Below are positions 16,508-25,970 of a stretch of 64,000 nucleotides of DNA, piece by piece (position 1 is the stretch's first letter; each line of letters begins with the position of its first letter). The stretch is from positions 62,001 to 126,000 of the forward strand of contig CAKSZX010000005.1 in assembly GCA_934526065.1 (NCBI GenBank). The letters are read 5' to 3'. The notes beneath the pieces are model-generated. The model did no database searches. It was not told where the DNA came from and saw nothing but the letters and a program-made list of their open reading frames with translations. The position numbers and the translations under genes are program-made. The stretch comes from an uncultured Oscillospiraceae bacterium (GTDB taxonomy: Bacteria > Bacillota > Clostridia > Oscillospirales > Ruminococcaceae).

Positions 16508-17316
16508 TAAAGGAAAGACCAATAGGAATTTTCGACTCCGGTCTCGGCGGCCTTACCTGTGCCAAACGGCTTATGGAAATGTTGCCGGGAGAGGACATAG
16601 TCTTTTTAGGCGACACGGCCAGAAACCCGTACGGCACCAAAACAAAGGAAACCATTGCTTGCTATACCAACGACAATGTTGCCTTTTTGCAGCGCAGAAA
16701 TGTAAAAATGATAATTGCGGCCTGCGGCACCGTGTCCAGCAATGTTCCCATAGGCAAAATTCAAAATTTGCAAGTGCCTTATGTAGATGTTATAACCCCT
16801 ACGGTACAAAAAGCCGTTGCCGCCACCAAAAATAAGCGCATAGGTATAATCGGCACTGCGGCCACAATAAAATCCGGCAGTTTTAACAACCGCATAAAGG
16901 CCATAGACAAGAGCATTGAAATTGTTTCAAACGGTTGCCAGCAGCTTGTAAGCCTTGTGGAAGCCGGATATATCGACGAGGGCAACTTTATAACAAACAG
17001 CGTTTGCAAAGAGTATTTAAAACCCATTAAAGAATTTGAAGCGGACACATTGGTTTTGGGATGTACCCACTTTCCAATTCTTTCAAAAATAATCCAAAAT
17101 ATTATGGGAAACGATGTAACTCTTATTGATGCGGGATATGAGGCCGCCAGGGAGGCTAAATCGGTTTTGGAGGAGAAAAATCTTCTCAGAGAAATCCCCT
17201 CCGGCAAGCGCACATTCTATGTTACAAAATCCCCGGAAAATTTTGACAAAACCGCAAATATATTTTTGGGAAAGGGCGCAGATGTGCACTCTGTTCTGCG
17301 GGATATAAAGGAATGA
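16504..17316 (+). CDS. murI: Glutamate racemase
   Basis: A 270-residue racemase supplying D-Glu for peptidoglycan. GIFDSGLGGL (Asp11/Ser12), FLGDTARNPYG, AACGTVSSN with catalytic Cys74, and VLGCTHFPIL with the second Cys are present. The residue after Cys74 is Gly where many homologues have Asn (ACNT). It starts within ddl's stop (ATGA) and ends overlapping the DUF1934 gene. Confidence 0.95.
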   Translation: MIKERPIGIFDSGLGGLTCAKRLMEMLPGEDIVFLGDTARNPYGTKTKETIACYTNDNVAFLQRRNVKMIIAACGTVSSNVPIGKIQNLQVPYVDVITPTVQKAVAATKNKRIGIIGTAATIKSGSFNNRIKAIDKSIEIVSNGCQQLVSLVEAGYIDEGNFITNSVCKEYLKPIKEFEADTLVLGCTHFPILSKIIQNIMGNDVTLIDAGYEAAREAKSVLEEKNLLREIPSGKRTFYVTKSPENFDKTANIFLGKGADVHSVLRDIKE

Positions 17317-17741
17317 AAATAAAAGAAGATTATATAATCACCGTTGACAGCACCTATATCGGCGGCGGTGAAACCGACAGTATGAGCCTTACCACGGTGG
17401 GCTCTTACTATATTAAAAACGGCAAGCAGTATATCTGCTACCGGGAGAGCGAAGCCACCGGGTTTGAAGGTCACACAACCACCATAAAAGCAAGCGACGG
17501 CGGAGTTTCAATAAAAAGGTTTGGGAAAACCGGCTCCCTGATGATAATCGAAAAGGGTGCGGTAAATGTTTGTAACTATAAGACCCCTATGGGGGAAGTG
17601 TTGCTTGATATAAGCGGAGTTGAAATTGAAAATCATCTTGACGAAAAAGGCGGAATGTTGACTTTCAAATACGAACTGAGCTTAAACGGCGAACTTTTAA
17701 GCGAAAACGAAATAATTGTAACTGTTAAGGAGATAAAATAA
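17313..17741 (+). CDS. DUF1934 (YwiB-like) beta-barrel protein
   Basis: A 142-residue lipocalin-like protein: DYIITVDSTYIGGGETDSM, KQYICYRESEATGFEGHTT and ISGVEIENHLDEKGGMLTFKY match DUF1934/YwiB. The family is commonly encoded just before argS in Firmicutes; its function is not known. The start overlaps the murI stop (ATGA) and argS follows after one base. Confidence 0.88.
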   Translation: MKIKEDYIITVDSTYIGGGETDSMSLTTVGSYYIKNGKQYICYRESEATGFEGHTTTIKASDGGVSIKRFGKTGSLMIIEKGAVNVCNYKTPMGEVLLDISGVEIENHLDEKGGMLTFKYELSLNGELLSENEIIVTVKEIK

Positions 17742-17742
17742 A

Positions 17743-19497
17743 GTGAATTTAGAAAAATTTGACGGATTAAACACTGCCAAAAATCAAATAAGCCAAATGG
17801 TAAAATCAGCTTTTACCGCAGCCTGTGAAAAAGGTCGGCTTACCGCCAACGGCCACATCAAGGACTTTACGGTGGAAGTTCCCCGGGATTTGAAAAACGG
17901 CGACTTTTCCACAAATGCCGCCATGGTGAACGCCAAGGTATTCGGCACAAACCCAAGGGCAATAGCTGCCGCCCTTGTTGAAAATATGTCTTTTGACGGC
18001 ACATTCTTCGACAGAGCCGAAATTGCAGGCCCTGGTTTTATGAACTTCTTTTTAAACAATTCATATTTTGAAACCGTTGTAAAAGCCGTTTTGGAAAATA
18101 AGGACAACTACGGCAGAACCAACTACGGCAACGGTGAAAGGCTCAATGTTGAATTTGTATCCGCCAACCCTACCGGCCCTATGCATTTGGGCAACGCCAG
18201 AGGCGGCGCCTTAGGGGACATTTTGGCAGAGTGCCTTATTTGGTCGGGCTATGATGTAACAAGAGAATTTTTGATAAATGATGCCGGCAACCAAATCGAA
18301 AAATTCGGTCTTTCCCTTGAAGCAAGATATATGCAGATTTTCGACAAAGATTACCCCTTTGACGAAAAATTCTATCAGGGTGCGGACATTATAGCAAGGG
18401 CAAAGGAATTTTACGACATTCACGGAAATTCCTACAAGGACAAGCCCTTGGATGAGAGAAAGCAGGCTCTTATAGACTACGCATTGCCGAAAAATATTGC
18501 GGATATGAAAAAGCACTTGGAGAAATACCGCATCAAGTACGATGTTTGGTTCTCCGAACAGGAAATGAGAAACAGAGGCGATGTTGATAAGGCAATCGCA
18601 AAACTTACCGAAAACGGCTACACCTACGAAAAGGACGGCGCTCTTTGGTACAAGGGCACTGCTTTGGGTGAAGAAAAAGACGAGGTTTTAGTAAGAGCAA
18701 ACGGCATTTCCACGTACTTTGCGGCAGATATAGCCTATCACTATGACAAGCTTGTAACAAGAAACTTTAAAAAAGCAATAGATATTTGGGGGGCAGACCA
18801 TCACGGCCATGTGCGGAGAATGAAAACCGCAATGCAGGCTCTGGGCATTGATTCAAACAGACTTGATGTTGTTCTTATGCAGCTTGTAAAGCTTATGGGT
18901 GACGCAAAGGACGAAAACGGCAACGTTATTTTAGACGAAAGCGGCAAGCCGAAAAAGGTTGAAATCCGTATGAGTAAGAGAACCGGCAAGGCAATAGCTC
19001 TTGTTGACCTTTTGGACGAAGTGCCTATTGACGCCGCAAGATTTTTCTTTAATACAAGAGAACCTAACAGCCACCTTATTTTCGACCTTGACTTGGCAAT
19101 ACAGGAAAACAGCGAAAACCCGGTTTACTATGTACAGTACGCCCACGCAAGAATTTGCAGTATTCTCCGTGCTTTGGAGAGAGAGAACCTGACATACAAT
19201 GAGGGCGACACGATAAATCTTGCACTTCTCACCGACCCAAGCGAAATCGAGCTTATAAGAACTCTCTCTTATATGCCTAACGAAATCATCGCCGCCGGCA
19301 AGAACTACGACCCGTCAAGAATTACAAAGTATTCGGTTTCATTGGCAACGGCTTTCCACCGTTTCTACACTGCCTGCCGTGTTATGGGCGAGGATTCCGA
19401 GCTTTCAAAGGCAAGGCTTGCTCTTTGCGTGGCATCTAAGCATGCCATTGCAAACTGCCTTAAAATAATGAATATTACAATTCCGGAAAAAATGTAA
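17743..19497 (+). CDS. argS: Arginyl-tRNA synthetase
   Basis: A 584-residue class I synthetase. The HIGH-like motif is PTGPMHLGNARGG and the KMSKS-like motif RMSKRTGKAI; the C-terminal DALR anticodon-binding domain ends with HAIANCLKIMNITIPEKM. It charges tRNA-Arg. The start is GTG with AAGGAG 10 bases upstream. It closes the ddl-murI-DUF1934-argS operon before a terminator; no T-box is seen. Confidence 0.97.
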   Translation: MNLEKFDGLNTAKNQISQMVKSAFTAACEKGRLTANGHIKDFTVEVPRDLKNGDFSTNAAMVNAKVFGTNPRAIAAALVENMSFDGTFFDRAEIAGPGFMNFFLNNSYFETVVKAVLENKDNYGRTNYGNGERLNVEFVSANPTGPMHLGNARGGALGDILAECLIWSGYDVTREFLINDAGNQIEKFGLSLEARYMQIFDKDYPFDEKFYQGADIIARAKEFYDIHGNSYKDKPLDERKQALIDYALPKNIADMKKHLEKYRIKYDVWFSEQEMRNRGDVDKAIAKLTENGYTYEKDGALWYKGTALGEEKDEVLVRANGISTYFAADIAYHYDKLVTRNFKKAIDIWGADHHGHVRRMKTAMQALGIDSNRLDVVLMQLVKLMGDAKDENGNVILDESGKPKKVEIRMSKRTGKAIALVDLLDEVPIDAARFFFNTREPNSHLIFDLDLAIQENSENPVYYVQYAHARICSILRALERENLTYNEGDTINLALLTDPSEIELIRTLSYMPNEIIAAGKNYDPSRITKYSVSLATAFHRFYTACRVMGEDSELSKARLALCVASKHAIANCLKIMNITIPEKM

Positions 19498-19508
19498 CTT
19501 TTACACAG

Positions 19509-19541
19509 CAAAACCGCCGTAAAACGGCGGTTTTTATTGTT
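19509..19541 (+). terminator. Terminator after argS
   Basis: AAAACCGCCGT - AAA - ACGGCGGTTTTT. Confidence 0.92.
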
Positions 19542-19642
19542 TAAATGATAAAATTTTATAAAAATGTATTCCATAAACTTACATCTGTGTGTTATAATAA
19601 TACCATAATTAAGCGTTAAATTTAAAAACGGAGGATAACATC

Positions 19643-20800
19643 ATGTTTAAACTTTTAAAAGGCGCCACAGTTTACGCCCCGGAAAAATTAGGGGCAACCG
19701 ACATTTTGATTTGGAACGACAGAATAATCAAAATTGCCCCTGACCAAAAAATACCGGAGGGTTTTGAGGGCAAAGTTTTTGACCTGTCCGACAAAATTAT
19801 TATTCCGGGCATTGTAGACACACATGTGCATATTACCGGTGGCGGCGGCGAGGGCGGCTTTACCACCAGAACAAGCGAGATAACTTTTGAAGAAATCGCC
19901 GAGTCCGGCGTTACAACTCTTGTTGGGGTTTTAGGCACCGACGGCTACGCACGCCGTGTTGAGGATGTTCTTGTAAAGACCATGGCTCTTCGTGAAGAGG
20001 GCTTTGACTGCTACTTCCTTACAGGCAGTTACACCTTCCCAATCACAACAATGAGAGGCAGTGTGGCAGAAGACATTATATTCAACGAGCTCTGCCTTGG
20101 CACAGGTGAAGTTGCTCACTGTGACCACCGCAGCAGCGGTATGACCTATGAGGAATTCAGACGTTTGGCTGCCGACACAAGAAACGGCGCCCGATTGGCA
20201 GGTATCAAAGGCGTGTTGAACATTCATCTTGGCAACTATCCGAACCCGGCAGACTACTTCCTGCGTCTTTGTGATGAGGATATAACCTACCGCCCACTTA
20301 TAGTCCCCACTCACATTACAAGAAAAGACTATGTATTTGACTCCTGCCTTAAATTCCTTGAAGCCGGCGGACAGGTTGACATCACCGCAGGCGGCGAGGG
20401 CGATCCGGCACAACATTCATACGGCTCGATAGAAGGCCTTGAAATGATTTATGAAAAATACGGCAGCCTTGACAGAGTTTCCATGACAAGCGACGGCAAC
20501 GGCTCCGCACCTATTTGGGACGAGCTTGGCAATATGATAGGCATGGGCAAGGGCAGTTGTAAAGTCCTTCTTGCGGATCTGAAAAGAGCGGCAGACAGAG
20601 GAATTATCCCGTTTGAAGAAGTTCTTAAAACAATGACCACAACCCCGGCAAAGATTTACGGTCTTAAAAATTCAGCCGGCAGAATAGTTGAAGACGGCAC
20701 CGCAAACTTCGCTATTTTGGACAGCGATTTCAATCTTTCCGAAACTATACTCAACGGCACGGCAGTTTGGTACAACGGCAAGGTTATAAATCACGATTGA
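19643..20800 (+). CDS. iadA: Isoaspartyl dipeptidase (beta-aspartyl peptidase)
   Basis: A 385-residue amidohydrolase-superfamily enzyme. GIVDTHVHITGGGGEGGFTT gives the metal HxH, LTGSYTFPI the IadA-type region, then VPTHIT, and TSDGNGSAPIWDE supplies the catalytic Asp. It hydrolyses beta-aspartyl dipeptides from damaged proteins. GGAGG precedes the ATG. A TATAAT at 19593-19598 suggests its own promoter, and a terminator follows. Confidence 0.94.
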   Translation: MFKLLKGATVYAPEKLGATDILIWNDRIIKIAPDQKIPEGFEGKVFDLSDKIIIPGIVDTHVHITGGGGEGGFTTRTSEITFEEIAESGVTTLVGVLGTDGYARRVEDVLVKTMALREEGFDCYFLTGSYTFPITTMRGSVAEDIIFNELCLGTGEVAHCDHRSSGMTYEEFRRLAADTRNGARLAGIKGVLNIHLGNYPNPADYFLRLCDEDITYRPLIVPTHITRKDYVFDSCLKFLEAGGQVDITAGGEGDPAQHSYGSIEGLEMIYEKYGSLDRVSMTSDGNGSAPIWDELGNMIGMGKGSCKVLLADLKRAADRGIIPFEEVLKTMTTTPAKIYGLKNSAGRIVEDGTANFAILDSDFNLSETILNGTAVWYNGKVINHD

Positions 20801-20823
20801 TTTCTAAGTGCAAAACAACAGTC

Positions 20824-20872
20824 AAAAACCGACTCTCTCACCTTTTCGGCGAGAGGGTCGGTTTCTCTTTAT
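20824..20872 (+). terminator. Terminator after iadA
   Basis: AAAACCGACTCTCTC - ACCTTTTCGGC - GAGAGGGTCGGTTTC, then TCTTT. The tail is weak; it faces the convergent acetyltransferase. Confidence 0.75.
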
Positions 20873-20882
20873 CCGATTGTAC

Positions 20883-21458
20883 TCAATAATCGTATCTTGC
20901 CACAGGGCTTATTTTGTCGTTAATCAAGCCGAAGATATAGTGGTCTTCCCACTTGTTGTTTACCTCCAAGCACTTTTTGCAAAGCCCCTCTTTTTCAAAG
21001 CCGAATTTTTCCATAATTCTCAGGCTCTTTGCGTTTCTGGGCATAACATAGGAGTCTATGCGGTGTAATTTCAATATGTTAAAGCAAAAGTTTATAAGTT
21101 CCTCTACCGCTTCGCTGCAAAGCCCCTTTCCCTGGTAATCCTTGTCCATTTTATATGATATGGTTCCGCTTTTAACGCTGCCGAACATAACAGAGCCTAT
21201 GCACACCGTTCCTATTATTTTCTTCTCCCCTTTTAAGGTCAGGTAATATCGGAATTCCGTGCCGTTCATGGTGTCCTTGTAGTCCAATTTAAGCATTTGG
21301 CGACATCCCCGCTTGGTGTAATACATATTCGGGCGGGCAGGCTCCGTGTCCTCCAAGGCCTCCTTATTTCTAAGGTTAAAGTCCCGCACCTCCTTTGCCA
21401 GCTTTGGGCTTGAAAGGGTCATATACATTCTCCGGGTCACAAGCATATAACTTCCCAT
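20883..21458 (-). CDS. GNAT N-acetyltransferase, RimJ/RimL-like
   Basis: 191 residues. The C-terminal half has the GNAT fold: IGTVCIGSVMFGSV, DYQGKGLCSEAVEELINFCF for acetyl-CoA binding, RIDSYVMPRNAKSLRIMEKFGF and the closing WEDHYIFG. RimJ/L-like members acetylate protein N-termini or small amines; the substrate here is unknown. AGGAT lies before the ATG and it is monocistronic. Confidence 0.88.
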   Translation of the reverse strand: MGSYMLVTRRMYMTLSSPKLAKEVRDFNLRNKEALEDTEPARPNMYYTKRGCRQMLKLDYKDTMNGTEFRYYLTLKGEKKIIGTVCIGSVMFGSVKSGTISYKMDKDYQGKGLCSEAVEELINFCFNILKLHRIDSYVMPRNAKSLRIMEKFGFEKEGLCKKCLEVNNKWEDHYIFGLINDKISPVARYDY

Positions 21459-21614
21459 AAAATCCTCCGTTTAAAGTTAATTTAAAACATTTATCTATTG
21501 TTTTACTTAAAAAAATATTGTATTATAATATATAAACAAAGTAAACTCTAATTATTATACGCCTTTATACCTTTGGTATCAAGGTGAATTTACAGTCAAG
21601 AGGTGTAAAAAAAT

Positions 21615-22703
21615 ATGTTTTCACTTAAAGCAAGGGCGGACAGACTTCGCAAAGTTATGGAGCTTATAAAGGCCGATGCCTGTATTGTGAAAAGCGAGCA
21701 GAGCAGAAGGTATCTTACAGGTATAGACACAGCCGAGGGTGTGGTTGTAATCACCAGAGTTGGCAACAGATATTTTTTGGTGGATCGGAGATATGAAGAA
21801 TTTGCCACAAGACGGCTTTCTCCCCAGGGCTTTACCGTGCGCACAGTAGGTCGGCACTCGGAATACGCAATGTTTATAAACGAAATTATACAGTCGGATA
21901 AAATTTCCGTGGCTCTTTTGGAAAGCAACGCAATAAGCCACGAGGATTATTTGGAGCTTGAAAATGCCCTTTACGCCAAAATAATTCCCCTTAAATCCCA
22001 ACTTGACAAATTGAGAATGGTAAAGGATTTGGAAGAGGTTGAAAATATAAAAACAGCCCAAAGAATAAGCGAAAAGAGCTTTGAAGACCTGTTGCCGTTT
22101 ATAAAACCCGGCGTAACAGAAAAACAAGTACAGGCAAAACTTGTTCAGCTTATGCTTGAAAACGGCAGCGACCTTGCCAAGTTCCATATCACCTGCGTCT
22201 CCGGGGCGAACACAAGCCTTATTAACGGCCGGGCAACGGATAAGAAAATAGAAAGCGGCGACGCTCTTATGTTAGAGTTCGGCGCAGTTTACAACGGATA
22301 CCGCAGCGATATGGCAAGAACCCTTGTTGTGGGCAAAGCCGATGAAGAATTTAAAAAGGCTTATAGAATTGTACAAGACGCCTGTGTTATAGGTCGGCTG
22401 TACATTAAAAAGGGCGTATCCGGTCAGGCAGCCGACGGAGAAATCCGCCGTTACATAGAAGAAAACGGTTACAGAGATTATTTCCGCCACTCTCTGGGTC
22501 ACGGTATCGGCGTTCAGCTGGCGGAAGCACCCTATCTCTCATCGGATTCAAAGGATATTTTAACCGCCGGCAATGTGGTAACCCTTGAACCGGGTATTTA
22601 CATCAAAGGTAAATTCGGCATAAGAATTGAGGATTTGCTGTATATTTCCACATCCGGCACTGAAAACCTTACAAGAACCACAAGAGATTTAATCGAGCTT
22701 TAA
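21615..22703 (+). CDS. M24 family Xaa-Pro peptidase
   Basis: 362 residues: an N-terminal creatinase-like domain (1-125) and a pita-bread peptidase domain. Metal ligands are visible in LEFGAVYNGYRSDMART (two Asp), HSLGHGIGVQLAEAP (His), LEPGIYIKGKFG (Glu) and IRIEDL (Glu). It removes N-terminal residues before proline in the cytoplasm. It is preceded by AGAGGTG and a TATAAT-containing AT-rich stretch, and followed by a terminator. Confidence 0.93.
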   Translation: MFSLKARADRLRKVMELIKADACIVKSEQSRRYLTGIDTAEGVVVITRVGNRYFLVDRRYEEFATRRLSPQGFTVRTVGRHSEYAMFINEIIQSDKISVALLESNAISHEDYLELENALYAKIIPLKSQLDKLRMVKDLEEVENIKTAQRISEKSFEDLLPFIKPGVTEKQVQAKLVQLMLENGSDLAKFHITCVSGANTSLINGRATDKKIESGDALMLEFGAVYNGYRSDMARTLVVGKADEEFKKAYRIVQDACVIGRLYIKKGVSGQAADGEIRRYIEENGYRDYFRHSLGHGIGVQLAEAPYLSSDSKDILTAGNVVTLEPGIYIKGKFGIRIEDLLYISTSGTENLTRTTRDLIEL

Positions 22704-22757
22704 TTCTTGACCGTATTAAAAATAAAACCGATTTTATATTATATAAAGTTTTATGAT

Positions 22758-22796
22758 AAAAATCACCTTGGCAAGCTGCCCGGGTGATTTTTTGTT
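22758..22796 (+). terminator. Terminator after the M24 peptidase
   Basis: AAAATCACC - TTGGCAAGCTGCCC - GGGTGATTTTTT. Confidence 0.88.
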
Positions 22797-22881
22797 TGCA
22801 GTTGTTATTGCCTATAAAACGACCCACAACTTAATTTACATTTTCAAATGGCTTATAAAACTTATGTCTTTTAGATACCGA

Positions 22882-22914
22882 TAAACAAAAAAGATTCGAT
22901 TTCTCGAATCTTTT
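22882..22914 (-). terminator. Terminator of the LegB-to-PtmE operon
   Basis: Minus strand AAAAGATTCG - AGAAAT - CGAATCTTTT continuing into TTGTTT. It ends the ~10.8 kb glycan operon. Confidence 0.88.
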
Positions 22915-22933
22915 AAGTGATAAAATATTGTTT

Positions 22934-23980
22934 TTATTGATTTTCCAGTTTTCTGCGCATTGCTTCAAGTTCTTCAAGCTGCCCCATGTCCATCCAGCTC
23001 TCCTCACTTACCGGGTAAACCCCCACTTTATATCCAAGACTGCGATATTTTTCCATAATATCCGGGAAAGACACGGCGGTATCCGGCTGTAATTCGTCTA
23101 TTACTTTCGGATCTACCAAATACATACCCGTATTTGTTAAAAAGTTCATTGTGGGTTTTTCGGTAACGGAGTCAATTTCTCCGTTTTCGCCCATGGTAAA
23201 AACGCCGTAAGGAATTGTAACATGTTTCAAAGCACAAACAACGGTTATAAGATTTTTGTTTTTGTTGTGAAACTTGATAATATCGTTATAGTCCGCCTCA
23301 ATAAGCACATCGCAATTTGTAAGGAAAAACGGTGTGTCTATCTTGCCTTTCAACAGAGAAAGTCCGCCGCCGGTGCCTAAAAATTTGTCCTCGTCAACAA
23401 AATCCACCGTGTAATCTTTATCGTCTATTTCGTTAAAGTAGGCCTTAATCATATTGCGCTTGTGGTTTACAATCATCTTGAAATCGGTACAGCCGAAAGC
23501 CTTAAAGTGGTTTATAATATGTTCCACTATCGGTTTTTCGCCTACCGGAATAAGCGGTTTCGGCAAAATTTTTGTGTAAGGGTAAAGCCTTGTGCCAAGC
23601 CCGCCGGCCATAATAACCACCGGCAAACCATTTACCTTTTTGGTTTTGATTTTACTCTCGTCGGAGAAAACCACATCAACGATATTTCCGTCGGTGTCCA
23701 ACAAAGGCAAAGCCGCAATGGAATTTTGCACCATACAATCATTTGCCCCGGAGCGGCTGCCCACATTTAAATAAATAGGGTTGTAGTTAGCCATTTGAGA
23801 AACCGGAGCTTCCAATTTGCCCCCGTGCAGAATATGGCGGCGAACATCACTGTCGGTAATAACCGCCTGCAATTTCATATCCGGGGCGATAAAAAGTATT
23901 TTTTTGCCGGTTTCGTTGAGCTTTTTCATGGCGTCGATAACCGACATATCTTCGCTTACAATTAAATCTTCAATGAGCAT
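22934..23980 (-). CDS. CBS-domain sugar nucleotidyltransferase (PtmE-like)
   Basis: 348 residues: two CBS repeats (about 1-115), then a nucleotidyltransferase domain with VVIMAGGLGTRLYPYTKILPKPLIP and the metal-binding NCDVLIEADY. This CBS-NTP architecture is that of PtmE in legionaminic acid loci, which makes GDP-glucosamine derivatives; other members activate heptose or related sugars. It is last in the operon, 15 bases after the LegC-type gene. Nucleotide and sugar specificity are inferred from context. Confidence 0.82.
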   Translation of the reverse strand: MLIEDLIVSEDMSVIDAMKKLNETGKKILFIAPDMKLQAVITDSDVRRHILHGGKLEAPVSQMANYNPIYLNVGSRSGANDCMVQNSIAALPLLDTDGNIVDVVFSDESKIKTKKVNGLPVVIMAGGLGTRLYPYTKILPKPLIPVGEKPIVEHIINHFKAFGCTDFKMIVNHKRNMIKAYFNEIDDKDYTVDFVDEDKFLGTGGGLSLLKGKIDTPFFLTNCDVLIEADYNDIIKFHNKNKNLITVVCALKHVTIPYGVFTMGENGEIDSVTEKPTMNFLTNTGMYLVDPKVIDELQPDTAVSFPDIMEKYRSLGYKVGVYPVSEESWMDMGQLEELEAMRRKLENQ

Positions 23981-23995
23981 TTTTCAGATTACCTT

Positions 23996-25177
23996 TTATT
24001 TAGTTAAATCAAGAATTTCTTCGCATACGATGCGAACTTCTTCTTCCGTAAGGCCGGATGAGCAAGGAATGTTTACAATTTTATCAACATAATTTCTTGC
24101 GTTCGGCAAAGGCATACAAAGAGAATCAAGGTATGGTTTTTGATCCGGGTTAAGCAACCAAATCGGGCGTGACCGAATATGTCTTTCGGCCAATTTGTAC
24201 ATAAGCTCGTTTCTTGTAATCTTACAATCTTCAAGATAAAGTGAGTAGAACCACATGCTTGAACGAATTCCCGGTGTGTAAGGAATAAGACGCAAGCCGT
24301 TTTTGCCGTTGAGCAATTCGCAGTAAAGTTTAAAGTTATCGTTCTTTGCCTTTACGAATTTTTCAAGGTTTTCAAGCTGAGCCAAACCCAAAGCTGCGGC
24401 AATGTTGTTCATACGGTAGTTGTAACCGACTTCGGTGTGAATAAACAGCAAGTTGTCCTCTTTTTTGGACATATCCTGGGCTTCTTCCGTCAAAATGGCA
24501 AGGTGGTGTTTTACCACATCATCATGGCAAATTGCAAGTCCGCCGCCGCCTGTGGTCATAATCTTGTTGCCGTTAAAAGAGAATGCGCCGTAATGGCCGA
24601 TTGTACCCAAATGCTTGCCCTTATACCTGCCCTCGGTTACAAATGTGCCTACACTCTCGGTAGCGTCCTCAATAACTGCCAGGTTGTATTTTTCGGCTAT
24701 GTCCATAAGGCGTTCCATATCCGCCATGTTGCCGAATACGTGAACAGGTATCATAGCTTTAACATGAGCACCTGTGGTTTTGTTTATAAGTTTGTCACCC
24801 TGCATTTCGCAGTAGTTGTCAATAAAATACTGTACGCTGTCCGGGTCCATACAAAAATGTTTGTCACAGTCAACAAACACAGGTTCCGCACCGCAAAAGC
24901 GAACGGGGTTTACAGCGGCGATAAATGTTAAAGAAGCGCAAATAACTTCGTCCCCGGGGCCTATTCCTGCATCTACAAGGCAGATGTGCAAAGCGGCAGT
25001 GCCGGAGTTTGTTGCGACAACATGTTCGGAATGAATGTATTCCGCCATGGCTTTTTCAAATTTTGGGATAAGAGGGCCTGCTGTGGAAACCCAAGTTGAG
25101 GCTATAGCCTCGTCTACATACTTTCTTTCATTGCCGCAAAAATTAGGCACTGAAATAGGAATATTTCTTGTATTCAT
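23996..25177 (-). CDS. DegT/DnrJ/EryC1 PLP aminotransferase, LegC type
   Basis: 393 residues of the sugar-aminotransferase family: EDATESVG supplies the PLP-ring Asp171 and SFNGNKIMTTGGGG the Schiff-base Lys205. The N-terminal NIPISVPNFCGNERKYVDEAI is characteristic of LegC-like enzymes, which aminate C4 of a nucleotide-linked 4-keto-6-deoxy sugar, the product of the LegB-type dehydratase in the same operon. A 151-base gap with only AT-rich sequence separates it from the preceding gene. AGGAG is upstream. Confidence 0.9.
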   Translation of the reverse strand: MNTRNIPISVPNFCGNERKYVDEAIASTWVSTAGPLIPKFEKAMAEYIHSEHVVATNSGTAALHICLVDAGIGPGDEVICASLTFIAAVNPVRFCGAEPVFVDCDKHFCMDPDSVQYFIDNYCEMQGDKLINKTTGAHVKAMIPVHVFGNMADMERLMDIAEKYNLAVIEDATESVGTFVTEGRYKGKHLGTIGHYGAFSFNGNKIMTTGGGGLAICHDDVVKHHLAILTEEAQDMSKKEDNLLFIHTEVGYNYRMNNIAAALGLAQLENLEKFVKAKNDNFKLYCELLNGKNGLRLIPYTPGIRSSMWFYSLYLEDCKITRNELMYKLAERHIRSRPIWLLNPDQKPYLDSLCMPLPNARNYVDKIVNIPCSSGLTEEEVRIVCEEILDLTK

Positions 25178-25328
25178 ATATATTCTCCTGTTAATGTAAT
25201 TTGCAGCTGCCGCAGTTTGCGGCGCTGTACCTGATATTTTAAAATCTGATTTATCTAATTATACAACTAAATCATAAATATTTATAGTGTCAATTTGTAT
25301 CTGTTTGCCTGTATTTGTAAACAAACCG

Positions 25329-25970
25329 TTAATTTTCACATTGCGGATGCCGATTTTCCGGCTTGAATACATTTTTTACAATTATAATAGGCGAAATAAC
25401 AAACAAACATATAATCAAAAATGCAAGAGCCTGATCGGCATTAAAAATATACCGGCCTAAATTTTTTTCGACCCCATTTATGTGTATGGCCTGTATGTTC
25501 ATGCCGACGCCGGCATACATTGCAGGGTCTATGCGAAGCTTGGTGACCTTTTTTGCCTTTGTGTCAAAAACTATTTTTTCATCATCGGCAATGTTGGGAA
25601 ACAGCCTATTTTTTGTCGAAAAGCCCCGCCCCGGCTTTTGTGCGTAGTACACTTCCGCCTGCCCCGGCGGATCATTAAAACTTATATCAAGCTGTATGTG
25701 ATTTATATAAACAGGCTCTTCAAATTCAATCAAAATTTGCGAGTCTTCGGTGTTTGAATAGTAAGTTCCCTCCCATTCTTCTATACCCTCAGTCTCGGTT
25801 TGAGAAACCGAGTATGTGAGTTCCGGCATATTTCCGCTGTTTTGTAATTTTTTTTCAAGGGCAAAATTTATAAGGCCGTAGATTGGAAAACAGATAACCG
25901 CCACCACGATACACATTTTAACCGCAAGATATTTATCCGTCAGTATTTTTTTGATTTTCAATTTATTCAC
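25329..25970 (-). CDS. Two-helix membrane protein with extracytoplasmic beta-sandwich, paralogue A
   Basis: 213 residues: an N-terminal helix (~16-38), an extracytoplasmic domain rich in beta-strand pattern (~40-165; IEFEEPVYINHIQLDISF, EVYYAQKPGRGFS, LRIDPAMYAGVGMNIQAIHIN) and a C-terminal helix (~176-198). The domain looks like a discoidin/jelly-roll-type sugar-binding sandwich, but that is inference. It is a close paralogue of the next gene upstream, which it overlaps by 8 bases. No named family is recognised; the context points to glycan assembly. Confidence 0.7.
   Translation of the reverse strand: MNKLKIKKILTDKYLAVKMCIVVAVICFPIYGLINFALEKKLQNSGNMPELTYSVSQTETEGIEEWEGTYYSNTEDSQILIEFEEPVYINHIQLDISFNDPPGQAEVYYAQKPGRGFSTKNRLFPNIADDEKIVFDTKAKKVTKLRIDPAMYAGVGMNIQAIHINGVEKNLGRYIFNADQALAFLIICLFVISPIIIVKNVFKPENRHPQCEN

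Noticed and set aside
25178..25328. Internal promoter before the LegC-type gene
   Set aside because: A TTGACA and a TATAAT occur on the minus strand but 24 bases apart, which is too far for a standard promoter.
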